The notes under the pieces are model-generated. The model ran no database searches and had not been told where the DNA came from. It worked only from the letters and a program-made list of their open reading frames with translations. A stretch of DNA of 64,000 bases from Geobacter sp. (GTDB lineage: Bacteria > Desulfobacterota > Desulfuromonadia > Geobacterales > Geobacteraceae), in the NCBI GenBank assembly GCA_027356255.1, contig DAIEGL010000284.1, positions 1-64,000 on the forward strand, written 5' to 3'. The position numbers were made by a program, and so were the translations under genes. This document shows positions 49,272 to 56,335 of this stretch, in pieces (position 1 is the stretch's first letter; each line of letters opens with the position of its first letter).

Positions 49272-50891
49272 TCATAGTGCAGCCCTCATCTGTTCCGTCT
49301 GTACCTCTGCCGCCAGCCCGGCCACAAAGCGCCGGGACAGGCCATTTTCCTCGATCAGCGCCGCGACTGTCTCACGCATTGTGTTGTCAAACTCATCCGG
49401 GCGAACCAAGCCGGTCAGTTGCTGGAATTCCCATATCGCACTCTTGATGTCAGGATAACGATCGACGTCGAGCGGGTTCTCGACCGCCCTGACATTTGTC
49501 CTAGTCTGCATCCTGATAACCTTCTTCGGCTCGCCTGGGCTGATTGTGGGCGCTTCATCCACATAGAGCAGGGGCCGGGCATGCTTCATCTCCGCTGCTT
49601 CTTCCCGCACACGCTGGTGCTCGGTTTTGGCGTTGCCGCGGAATTCGTCCAGGTTGTTCGGGCGGAAGTCGATCACCTCGTATTTGTTGCCGTCACTCAG
49701 GTCCATCGCCACCATTTTGCCGTCTATGGCCCCTATGTAGATTTTGACCTTAGCCAAGTGCAACCCCTTGACTTCATAAGTAACACCGTCGATGGTGAAG
49801 CAACCGCACTGATCGAGGGTCCTGTCATAGCCGCGCACCACGGTTTTGATGGCGTCGGGCGGGAAGAGGACGGCGCCTCCGTGCAGATTGATCCGCTCCC
49901 ACATCTGCAGGCGGGTGTGCTTTTTCTCGAAGCGGTGCTTGCGGGTGGTATTCCATTTGCGGATGAAGATCCCCATCTGGCGGTTGAACTCGGACATGGT
50001 GATGCTGAAGTGCTGCCAATCGCCGGTGAAATAATTCGCGACGAGGCGGGACCAGATCACGTCCCACACCTTTTCGATCTTACCGTGTTCATCCTTGTTG
50101 CCGGGCATGGTCTTTTCCACGGTAATGCCGGTGCGGGAGAGGAATTCCTTAATGGCTTTGTGCCGGATCATCGGTCCCTTATCCCCCATTAACCGTTCAG
50201 GGATGCCGAACCATGGCATACCCGATTCCTGGGACCAGGCCCAGCAGAGGAAATCTATGTTGTCAATGGCGCTCTCGCCGCAGGCCGCTACCATCCGCGC
50301 GGTCCAGCAGCCGGAATAGTCATCTGTGTAGCCGTAATACCAGGGTCGCAGGCCATCCACGGGCACGGGTTTGTTTTTGTAATCCTTATGTCCCTTGTGC
50401 AGTTTCAGAAGGTAATCGCCGTCCGGCAGGCGCTCGGCGATGTAGAAGCCGTCGCACCCGGAGGCGTCGATATGATGGAGCTGGTTGGGGCGCAAGGCCT
50501 GAAAGCGTTCCTTGCGGGCCTTCTTTTGGGTCAGGCCCAGCTTGCGCATCCACCGGTCGAAGGTGCCTGGGGGGATATCTTTGAAGCGGGGTTCCAGGTC
50601 GCCGTTCAAGACCGCCAGATCTCGGGCGTCCTCTGTCACCTTCTGGCGGCGATGGTCCGGGGCCATGTATTTGTAACGGGCCACAACGCGGGCCGCAGCC
50701 TCAATCCCCTCTATCTGCGCTTCCCCCTTGCGCTTACGGCCGATGCCGAGTGCGGCATAGAGTGTCTGGTAGGAGATGCCGAGAATCTTGGCATGATGGC
50801 GGATGATGGCTGTTTTACCGCGCTCTGCCGTTTCCCATTCGTTATGCACCTGCTGGATGTACCAGGGTGCGATGTCACGCGCTCTGGCCAT
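49272..50891 (-). CDS. MuA-type DDE transposase
   Basis: 539 residues. N-terminal DNA-binding part, then the rve/integrase catalytic core with Asp142 (HHIDASG), Asp237 (MGDKG) and Glu273 (HGKIEKVW), followed by a beta-barrel-like domain and a C-terminal tail for MuB contact. It is shorter than Mu MuA (663 residues), lacking much of the N-terminal enhancer/end-binding region, as in BcepMu-like elements. It cuts and joins the phage ends with MuB. It is placed after the DUF3102-like gene. Confidence 0.93.
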   Translation of the reverse strand: MARARDIAPWYIQQVHNEWETAERGKTAIIRHHAKILGISYQTLYAALGIGRKRKGEAQIEGIEAAARVVARYKYMAPDHRRQKVTEDARDLAVLNGDLEPRFKDIPPGTFDRWMRKLGLTQKKARKERFQALRPNQLHHIDASGCDGFYIAERLPDGDYLLKLHKGHKDYKNKPVPVDGLRPWYYGYTDDYSGCWTARMVAACGESAIDNIDFLCWAWSQESGMPWFGIPERLMGDKGPMIRHKAIKEFLSRTGITVEKTMPGNKDEHGKIEKVWDVIWSRLVANYFTGDWQHFSITMSEFNRQMGIFIRKWNTTRKHRFEKKHTRLQMWERINLHGGAVLFPPDAIKTVVRGYDRTLDQCGCFTIDGVTYEVKGLHLAKVKIYIGAIDGKMVAMDLSDGNKYEVIDFRPNNLDEFRGNAKTEHQRVREEAAEMKHARPLLYVDEAPTISPGEPKKVIRMQTRTNVRAVENPLDVDRYPDIKSAIWEFQQLTGLVRPDEFDNTMRETVAALIEENGLSRRFVAGLAAEVQTEQMRAAL

Positions 50892-50893
50892 GG

Positions 50894-51982
50894 TTATTCT
50901 CCCGAGGTGTAGGCTGATTCGAACTGTTTACGTAAGTCAAAGAGCTCCGCTTCCGCTTGATTCATGTAGCGGAGCACCTGGGCCTGCGCCGCCCGGTCCC
51001 CCTCCAGCCGCGGGTCAACTATAAATTTAGCGATGGAGGCGGAGAACGTTTTGCAATCCTCGTGGATTACTTGCATCTGCTCCTCGCACCAGGTCTCGTC
51101 ATGCTCCCCAGGGTCGAATGCTTTGAGTCGGTCAAGTTCCTTCTCATACAGCTTTTTTTCATTACGCCAGGACTTATTCTCTTCCTTCACGACCGCATCT
51201 AGGTTCTTTTCCAACTTCTCAACGCGAGCAGCGATGGTTTTATGCTTCTCCAGTAGAGCAGATACCGCCGCTTCCACTTCCGGTGCATGGTCCGCATCGA
51301 TCGGGATGGTCTCACCTTCAATAGTTATGGTCCCCTCATCAAGTTGGACAGCGCCATCATTGGTGAGTTGGCGAAGCTTTTTCAGTTCCCGGTAGCCAAG
51401 AGAAAAACTGCCAACCGTTTGCAGAAATGCTTCACCAAAAGTAGCGAGGTTAGCGAGATCTTCATCAACCTTTTGGCGGGAAAAGCCTAGATAATCACAG
51501 AACTTATCCCATGTACCTATGTTGGGTAAGTCTTTGTAGGTTTTTGACTCTTTAATCTGTTTCAGCTGCATCAAACTGCCAACCGTTGTCACTTTTTCAA
51601 CAAAACTGAGTGCCTGAATTCTGCCTGCAACTTCATAGGCGTCGGCAATGCGCTTCTCCCGGTCCGCCTGCTCGGCCTGCTGCGCTTCCAGTGCATGCTG
51701 TTCTTCAAGGAGCTCGCCGGTCGCCAGGGCCAGGTTTTGATTTGCCCTGATCAACACATCTTTTGTGGCCGTCTCGGAATCGCTGATTATGGCTTCAAGC
51801 CTGGACTCAAGCAGTTTGAGCAGTGTCTTATTCCCCCCGGCAGGGCGGCTTTTTACGTCTGTTATCGCCGCGCGGACGGTGGCTTCGTTGGCCTCTTTGA
51901 GGTGGCCCTTGAAGTTCTGGTCTCCCGGTGGACAGTTGGTAAGCCAGCCAAACGTCTCAGTATTTATTCCCTCTTTTGGCAT
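50894..51982 (-). CDS. DUF3102-like coiled-coil protein upstream of the transposase
   Basis: 362 residues. Central IKESKTYKDLPNIGTWDKFCDYLGFSRQKVDEDLANL matches the DUF3102-type phage motif (K..Y..L...TW..FC...G.SR...). About 230-300 is coiled coil. Such genes often sit directly in front of MuA in Mu-like phages of deltaproteobacteria. Function unknown; a DNA-binding accessory to transposition is plausible. GGAGGTATGAA precedes the ATG. Confidence 0.6.
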   Translation of the reverse strand: MPKEGINTETFGWLTNCPPGDQNFKGHLKEANEATVRAAITDVKSRPAGGNKTLLKLLESRLEAIISDSETATKDVLIRANQNLALATGELLEEQHALEAQQAEQADREKRIADAYEVAGRIQALSFVEKVTTVGSLMQLKQIKESKTYKDLPNIGTWDKFCDYLGFSRQKVDEDLANLATFGEAFLQTVGSFSLGYRELKKLRQLTNDGAVQLDEGTITIEGETIPIDADHAPEVEAAVSALLEKHKTIAARVEKLEKNLDAVVKEENKSWRNEKKLYEKELDRLKAFDPGEHDETWCEEQMQVIHEDCKTFSASIAKFIVDPRLEGDRAAQAQVLRYMNQAEAELFDLRKQFESAYTSGE

Positions 51983-51983
51983 T

Positions 51984-52277
51984 TCATACCTCCAATGTAT
52001 TTAGTTCGTCCTGCATCGTGCTTATCTTGGTTTGCAGCCCCAGCTTGAAGGCCGAGTACATGCCGGCCAGCCTCACACCGGGCTCGTACAGGTCGCCACT
52101 CTGGCGCACCCACTTGCGCTCCAGGGCTACTATCAAATGGCTCATGACGGTGCCGTGGGGAATATTCAAGGCACGGCTGATCTCGGCGCCGGACACCGGC
52201 CTGGTCTGCTGGTGTAAAAACTCGACAATATCGATGAATTTGTAGTCGGATTGGACCGGGGTGTATGATTTGGCCAT
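51984..52277 (-). CDS. IclR-type winged helix protein
   Basis: 97 residues. FIDIVEFLHQQTRPVSGAEISRALNIPHGTVMSHLIVALERKWVRQSGDLYEPG is the IclR-like N-terminal winged helix alone, without the effector domain. Early regulator. GAGGAGAAG precedes ATG 52277. Confidence 0.7.
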   Translation of the reverse strand: MAKSYTPVQSDYKFIDIVEFLHQQTRPVSGAEISRALNIPHGTVMSHLIVALERKWVRQSGDLYEPGVRLAGMYSAFKLGLQTKISTMQDELNTLEV

Positions 52278-52278
52278 G

Positions 52279-52464
52279 TCACTTCTCCTCAAGACTGTGT
52301 GCCGTCCAGGACCCGCGAGGGCCGGGCTGTATTCGGAATAACGCTACTGCTTTTGTACCACCGGGCAGGGTGCCGCGGACCCGCAAGCTACCGTTAGTCA
52401 TAGCTTCATCGTGGATCGCCCAGAAGTCGCAGAGGCGAAACGGAACAACCGGAAATCCCATCAT
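52279..52464 (-). CDS. Small hypothetical early protein
   Basis: 61 residues from an ATG overlapping the preceding stop by four bases (ATGA), with GGAGGGG just upstream. The peptide (MMGFPVVPFRLCDFWAIHDE..) is followed by a beta-rich end. No family recognised. The longer frame upstream is a shadow of the preceding gene. Confidence 0.5.
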   Translation of the reverse strand: MMGFPVVPFRLCDFWAIHDEAMTNGSLRVRGTLPGGTKAVALFRIQPGPRGSWTAHSLEEK

Positions 52465-52934
52465 TTTTTCCCCTCCATTTCCTGTAGGAATAGTTCCCGC
52501 TTTTTCCGTTCTCTTGCCGCTTTCTGCTCCTCTTCGCGCAGCTTCTGAATTTCCGATCGCAGTGCCTCGGCGCCGGGGAGGCAGAACATGCCGGCGGACT
52601 CGTTGACGATCTCCAGCGGCTGGCGCCAGTTGGTGACCCGGCAGAAGGCGGCAAGCCTGCTGCCCCAGATCTGGTGGCGGGTTTTGCTCTCTGCCGTCCA
52701 GGAGTAAATCATCTCGGCAGTGATGGTTTCGTCCAAGAGGTGGCTCATTTCCCCGGCGATCTGGTAGGCATCGAGGGGACACTGTTTGATGCCCTCGGAA
52801 AGTGACCGGCGCAGGGATGCCTCAATATTCATACTCCCCCGTGTGGATGGCGTCAGCTGCATCTCCTTGGTGCGCTGAAGAAGGTCAAGGAGGGATAGCT
52901 GGTTGGTGTCTGTTTTTTCGCGTCTTTTAGACAT
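52461..52934 (-). CDS. Early phage regulator-like protein
   Basis: 157 residues. Basic N-terminus, a helical middle resembling a helix-turn-helix (AYQIAGEMSHLLDETITAEMIYSWTAES, followed by SRLAAFCRVTN) and a coiled-coil basic C-terminus (EIQKLREEEQKAARERKKRE). Proteins of this layout are common behind ner in Mu-like phages of this group. Function unknown; DNA binding is likely. Confidence 0.55.
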   Translation of the reverse strand: MSKRREKTDTNQLSLLDLLQRTKEMQLTPSTRGSMNIEASLRRSLSEGIKQCPLDAYQIAGEMSHLLDETITAEMIYSWTAESKTRHQIWGSRLAAFCRVTNWRQPLEIVNESAGMFCLPGAEALRSEIQKLREEEQKAARERKKRELFLQEMEGKK

Positions 52935-52958
52935 TGTTAACAGTCCCCGTTTCTGCTA

Positions 52959-53252
52959 TCATCTGGCCGTTGTTCTGGTCTTTTTAACCCTGGTGGTACG
53001 TTCCACAAGTGGATGTCCATTGCAGTCGTAACGGCTCGGCCAGATCAAAGCGGGTTTAACACCAATTATCTTGCCGACGATCCTCTCAATTGCCGGCCAT
53101 GGCTTGTGCAGCACCATATTGGGCGATCTCTCTACATAACCGTATTTGCGGGCAATACTGGCAAAGCTGTGGCCTTTCTTTTCAAGTGCGGCTTTGATAT
53201 CGGCGCGGTGCCAGTCCGATAAAGATGTTTTTTTATAGGCGGTAGTACTCAT
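52959..53252 (-). CDS. ner: Ner-family DNA-binding protein
   Basis: 97 residues from ATG 53252 (the open frame upstream runs into the control region). DWHRADIKAALEKKGHSFASIARKYGYVERSPNMVLHKPWPAIERIVGKIIGVKPALIWPSRY is the Ner/Nlp family. In Mu, Ner represses the early promoter after infection and the repressor gene. It is divergent from the repressor across 75 bases. Confidence 0.88.
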   Translation of the reverse strand: MSTTAYKKTSLSDWHRADIKAALEKKGHSFASIARKYGYVERSPNMVLHKPWPAIERIVGKIIGVKPALIWPSRYDCNGHPLVERTTRVKKTRTTAR

Positions 53253-53330
53253 CAATGTCTCCGCTGTTTTTTTGGACTGTCTGAATATGAGATGTAAAAC
53301 TGACAATGCAAAAATAACCGATTGGTTATG
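53253..53330. promoter_or_regulatory. Divergent control region between ner and repressor, with operator palindrome
   Basis: ATAACC-GATT-GGTTAT (about 53315-53330) is a perfect 6+6 palindrome next to the repressor start; further GGTTAT half-sites follow at about 53356, 53512 and 53542. On the minus strand TTGCAT and TATTCA about 18 bases apart form a candidate early promoter reading into ner. It is probably the repressor/Ner switch. Confidence 0.55.
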
Positions 53331-54044
53331 GTAATGCAAGAGAAAAATATACAAATGGTTATAGAAAATATCGGTAATAGAATACGAACGGTCAGAGAGA
53401 GTCAGAAACTCAGCCAGGAAGCCTTCGCTGGGCGCATGAATGTGACGCCTGCCACCATCAATCGGTATGAAAAAGGGCATCGTGTACCTGATGCTGACTT
53501 TCTAAACCGACTGGTTATACAGTTTAGTTGTGATGCCAAATGGTTATTAACTGGGGTGGAGTCAGATACGCTGCCGGTTGCCGGTGATCATTCCGCGAAC
53601 TATGCTGCAAAGGATGATGTAGAAAAGGATTATGTGCTTGTGCCCCGTTATGACGTTAGGGCTAGTGCTGGTGGGGGTGCCCTGGTTCATAGTGAGCAGA
53701 TAGTGGATTACCTTGCCTTCAGAAATGAATGGGTCACCCATTCCCTGGGAGTGCCAAAGGAGTATCTTGCTCTTATTTCAGTCCAGGGTGATAGCATGGA
53801 GCCGACCTTGAGCAACAACGATCTGATCCTGATCGACCGGAGAGAGACGTCGGTAAACGACAATTCTATATATGTGCTCTCCTTTGATGGATCTTTGCTG
53901 GTCAAGCGTATTCAGCGGAAATTAGACGGGTCTCTTGTCGTGAAGAGCGACAATCAAATATACGAGCCGGAAATGGTAACGTCTGACAAGGCCGGTACAT
54001 TAATTATTGTCGGGCGTGTCGTTTGGTGCGGACGGAGGATGTGA
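53328..54044 (+). CDS. LexA/CI-type phage repressor with S24 peptidase domain
   Basis: About 238 residues. XRE helix-turn-helix (SQEAFAGRMNVTPATINRYEKG), linker with an Ala-Gly pair (RASAGGG, likely self-cleavage site), and an S24 domain with the Ser of GDSMEP and the Lys of LLVKRI forming the Ser-Lys dyad. This lambda-CI-like design suggests SOS-dependent induction, unlike the Mu c repressor. The start is uncertain: ATG 53328, 53334 or 53355; the first overlaps the operator palindrome and none has a good ribosome site. It shares one base with the next gene. Confidence 0.85.
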   Translation: MVMQEKNIQMVIENIGNRIRTVRESQKLSQEAFAGRMNVTPATINRYEKGHRVPDADFLNRLVIQFSCDAKWLLTGVESDTLPVAGDHSANYAAKDDVEKDYVLVPRYDVRASAGGGALVHSEQIVDYLAFRNEWVTHSLGVPKEYLALISVQGDSMEPTLSNNDLILIDRRETSVNDNSIYVLSFDGSLLVKRIQRKLDGSLVVKSDNQIYEPEMVTSDKAGTLIIVGRVVWCGRRM

Positions 54045-54472
54045 TGAAGAATTTTCTTTTTATGGCCTTGTTGTTAGTTTCTTCTATGGTTTATGCAGAT
54101 GAAACGCTTGTCCCAAACAAAATTTTAGATGTGGGAAATGATGTGAAAACGGTCAGTATCATGGTCGGCACCGATGAGGATCATTTGGTTAACCTAGTGG
54201 TACCTCGATCAATGGTAAAGGAAGGTGCGGAAGCGGCCAATGTTGATGCTATTTGCTATAACGGTAGGGGGAATATGTTTCTCAATTCCCCTAAATATAA
54301 GGCTGCAGCCAGGCTAAAATTCAATAAATTGGATCGAAAAAAGAAATTTGCCGAGATAGAAGTTGAAGCGCGTCTGGTGAACGTAGAACAACGGAAGTTT
54401 ATTTCTATTCCAACTACCAGGTTGAAAATTACAGGCAAACAGTTTGCTAATTTGGTTGCAAAAAAGAGATGA
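54044..54472 (+). CDS. Exported protein co-transcribed with the repressor
   Basis: 142 residues, with signal peptide MKNFLFMALLLVSSMVYA. The mature part is beta-rich and basic (KAAARLKFNKLDRKKKFAEIEVEARLVNVEQRKF). No family recognised. GGAGG lies before the ATG, which overlaps the repressor stop (TGATG). The sequence is clearly AT-richer than the late genes. Being in the lysogenic operon, it should be made in lysogens. Confidence 0.6.
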   Translation: MKNFLFMALLLVSSMVYADETLVPNKILDVGNDVKTVSIMVGTDEDHLVNLVVPRSMVKEGAEAANVDAICYNGRGNMFLNSPKYKAAARLKFNKLDRKKKFAEIEVEARLVNVEQRKFISIPTTRLKITGKQFANLVAKKR

Positions 54473-54831
54473 TAAAATGGATTACAATCTTTGTATTACT
54501 GCCTTCGTTGGCTTTTGCCGGTCATATCCATAAGGAAAAGGAATACCAAGAAGCTTGGTGTAAAAAGATAAACGGTATCACGGAATATCGGCTGGAGGAT
54601 GGAGCGAGGGTCGACTGTCTCACGGATCAGTTTGCTATCGAGTTTGATTTTGCGCCAAAATGGGCCGAGAGTATTGGGCAGGCTTTGTATTATGCGGAAA
54701 TGACCGGACGAAAGCCGGGCGTTGTGCTGATCCAAGAGAATGACGATGATGATCGTTACATGGATCGTCTGAAAAAGGTCGCGGGTCGACATGGAATTAA
54801 AGTTTGGGAAATGACTCCTGACGAACTATAA
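54469..54831 (+). CDS. Exported nuclease-like protein in the lysogenic operon
   Basis: 120 residues, signal peptide MIKWITIFVLLPSLAFA. The mature part (EYRLEDGARVDCLTD..AIEFDFAPKWAESIGQALYYA, then RKPGVVLI) has the Asp...Glu-x-Asp...Lys spacing and following helix of PD-(D/E)XK nuclease-like folds (Asp49, Glu58, Lys64). Activity is inferred from pattern only. Coupled by a four-base overlap to the preceding exported gene. Confidence 0.6.
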   Translation: MIKWITIFVLLPSLAFAGHIHKEKEYQEAWCKKINGITEYRLEDGARVDCLTDQFAIEFDFAPKWAESIGQALYYAEMTGRKPGVVLIQENDDDDRYMDRLKKVAGRHGIKVWEMTPDEL

Positions 54832-54920
54832 AATTATCTCTCTTTCTTCCATCAAGACTTTCTTGATAAACTCCTTCTGTCAGTCTCATGTAAAGCATCT
54901 GTAAAGCATTGTGAAACTCA

Positions 54921-54962
54921 CTTATCGTGTTTCTGGTATGTTAGTTATCGTACCCCCCTTGT
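54921..54962. repeat. Prophage left-end transposase-binding sites
   Basis: CTTATCG (54921) and GTTATCG (54944) are inverted copies of the CGATAA core found at the other end. The terminal 19 bases read on the minus strand ACAAGGGGGGTACGATAAC, matching the right end at 14 of 19 positions. TGTAAAGCAT repeated at about 54890 and 54900 may be a further site. Confidence 0.65.
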
Positions 54963-55001
54963 CTGTTCATGTTTGCAAGGGATTATTGGGAAAAAGGGTG
55001 A
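54963..55001 (+). pseudogene. Separated 3' end of the MFS transporter gene
   Basis: CTG followed by codons for F-M-F-A-R-D-Y-W-E-K-G and TGA continues the MFS frame interrupted at 15220. The peptide suits the end of helix 12 with a short charged tail. It has no start of its own and is separated from the rest of the gene by about 39.7 kb. Confidence 0.8.
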
Positions 55002-55028
55002 GGTATGATGATGTCGCGAGGCAAAATT

Positions 55029-55250
55029 TCAGCGCAGGGGATCGAACAGGTACTCCAGGCCGTTGACCTTGATTTCAAATACCGTCTGCAGCGCGTCGCC
55101 CAGTTTGCCGTCGGGAAATCCCTGCCGGGCGAACCAGACCACGTAAGGCTCCGGGAGATCGATCAGCCGCACTCCCTTGTACTTGCCGAAGGGCATGCGC
55201 ATGCCGGTCAGCTCAAGCAGGGCCTGGTGGTCGAAGGCGGGTGCTGTCAT
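55029..55250 (-). CDS. DUF3820 family protein
   Basis: 73 residues. MPFGKYKGVRLIDLPEPYVVWFARQGFPDGKLGDALQTVFEIKVNGLEYLF is the full DUF3820 pattern, a small protein of unknown function widespread in proteobacteria and often encoded near RNA-processing genes. It follows the dus gene almost directly; ATG 55250 is chosen because members begin close to it, although an in-frame ATG at 55268 overlaps dus. Confidence 0.85.
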   Translation of the reverse strand: MTAPAFDHQALLELTGMRMPFGKYKGVRLIDLPEPYVVWFARQGFPDGKLGDALQTVFEIKVNGLEYLFDPLR

Positions 55251-55254
55251 CGGT

Positions 55255-56250
55255 TCAGCCGAGCCCATCGAGCGCTGTTACGAAGGAGCGCATGTTTTTG
55301 GCCTTTCGCAGCTGCCTGATGTTCTTTTCGAAGAACGGATCGTCCATGAAGTTGAATACCTCCTTGATCTTGGCGAGCACCTGGGCGTCGCCGCTGAAAA
55401 GCTCGCCGTAGCGCGACAGAAGCTCCCGCAGATAGCGGCGCAGCATGGCCGCCCGCTCGCCGTGGTCCGGCGTTGAGTCCGCCCCGCCCCGTACCCTTTC
55501 GAACAGCAGTGGGTCCGCAATGGCGCCTCTGCCCAGCATCAGCCCTGCGGCACCGGTCTCCCTCAGCACGCGCACTCCATCTGCGGCGTTCCTGATGTCG
55601 CCGTTGGCGATGACCGGCAAGCGGGTGCGCTTAACTACCCGGGCGGTGACGCCGTGGTCTGCCGACCCGCTGTACTGCTGGACCACCGTTCTGGGGTGGA
55701 GCACCAGAAAATCGACCCCTGCGGTTTCGAACAGGGGGAGCAGGTCGAAAATCTGCTCGGGGTCGTCATAGCCTGAGCGCAGCTTGATGGAAAAGGTCCC
55801 GTCTACTGCCCGGCGCAGGGCAGGGATGATTTCCGCAAGGTCACCGGGTCGTTGCAGCATGCCGCCGCCGGTGAGCCCGGAGGTCATGCGTCCATAGGGA
55901 CAGCCCATGTTGAGGTTTATATGCACGGCTCCGGCGGCCTGGGCGGCACGGGCCCCGGAAACCAGCGCTTCCATGCCGTGGCCGATCAGTTGCACGACCA
56001 GCGGGACGTCCCCTTCCTTGGCGGATATCTCACGCAGGTCGCCGGTGGAAAGTCTCCGGATCGGCGCAGCGGCATTGACCCGCATGAATTCGGTGAACAC
56101 CACGTCGGGGCGCACCCAGTCGATGAACAGGGAGCGCAGGGCGCGGTTGGTCACACCCTGCATGGGGGCCAGCATCAGCGGGGTATGTCCTCCCGGCCAG
56201 GGAAGGCGAACGGGCACGAATTTTTCAGCGTTTTGGGTATGACCAGGCAT
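55255..56250 (-). CDS. tRNA-dihydrouridine synthase family protein
   Basis: 331 residues. TIM-barrel Dus with MLAPMQGVTN at the start, the catalytic Cys in NMGCPYGRMTSG (about residue 117), the FMN-binding ANGDIRNAAD and LMLGRGAIADP. It reduces uridines in tRNA D-loops with NADPH/FMN. The subclass (DusA/B/C) cannot be fixed; Gly after Cys-Pro differs from the usual CP.K. It forms an operon with the DUF3820 gene. Confidence 0.9.
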   Translation of the reverse strand: MPGHTQNAEKFVPVRLPWPGGHTPLMLAPMQGVTNRALRSLFIDWVRPDVVFTEFMRVNAAAPIRRLSTGDLREISAKEGDVPLVVQLIGHGMEALVSGARAAQAAGAVHINLNMGCPYGRMTSGLTGGGMLQRPGDLAEIIPALRRAVDGTFSIKLRSGYDDPEQIFDLLPLFETAGVDFLVLHPRTVVQQYSGSADHGVTARVVKRTRLPVIANGDIRNAADGVRVLRETGAAGLMLGRGAIADPLLFERVRGGADSTPDHGERAAMLRRYLRELLSRYGELFSGDAQVLAKIKEVFNFMDDPFFEKNIRQLRKAKNMRSFVTALDGLG

Positions 56251-56288
56251 CTCGGCGGTAGCTTTGCGCAGGATTTTTATGTCGCCTT

Positions 56289-56312
56289 GCAGATTGCAAA
56301 GGCGGCCGATGG
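56289..56312. terminator. Terminator between slyD and dus
   Basis: AGGCGGCC / GGCCGCCC stem with a GAT loop, the inverted form of the hairpin at 2082-2108 and 7994-8016. On the minus strand it is followed by TTTGC; it separates slyD from dus. Confidence 0.65.
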
Positions 56313-56335
56313 CCGCCCTTGTTGTTGCATTGTTG

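Larger units (their letters stand above)
15221..54962 (-). mobile_element. Transposable Mu-like prophage with P2-type tail genes (about 39.7 kb)
   Basis: The element holds a repressor, ner, MuA, MuB, GemA, Mu-type head genes and a full P2-type contractile tail. The boundaries are deduced from two facts: the host MFS reading frame is restored when 15221-54962 is removed, and both ends carry matching inverted termini (ACAAG.G.GG..CGATAAC). Flanking host DNA shares only CTG (15218-15220 and 54963-54965), so the exact end and the expected 5-base target duplication are not certain to within a few bases. The phage left end is at the high coordinate. No inactivated gene was seen, so it may be inducible. 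Confidence 0.88.

Noticed and set aside
53322-53327. TTG start for the repressor
   Set aside because: It lies within the operator palindrome, has no ribosome site, and adds only two residues before an ATG.
15278-54870. TCTTGATAA copies at about 15279 and 54861 as integrase-type att repeats
   Set aside because: They lie inside the element as defined by the host gene junction. No integrase gene exists, while a MuA transposase is present.
15240-55035. Direct repeat TTCAGCGC at 15240-15247 and 55028-55035 as attachment site
   Set aside because: The MFS reading frame is restored 20 to 60 bases inside these repeats, and the second copy lies in the DUF3820 stop codon region. The repeat is probably chance, and a transposing phage does not need an att core.
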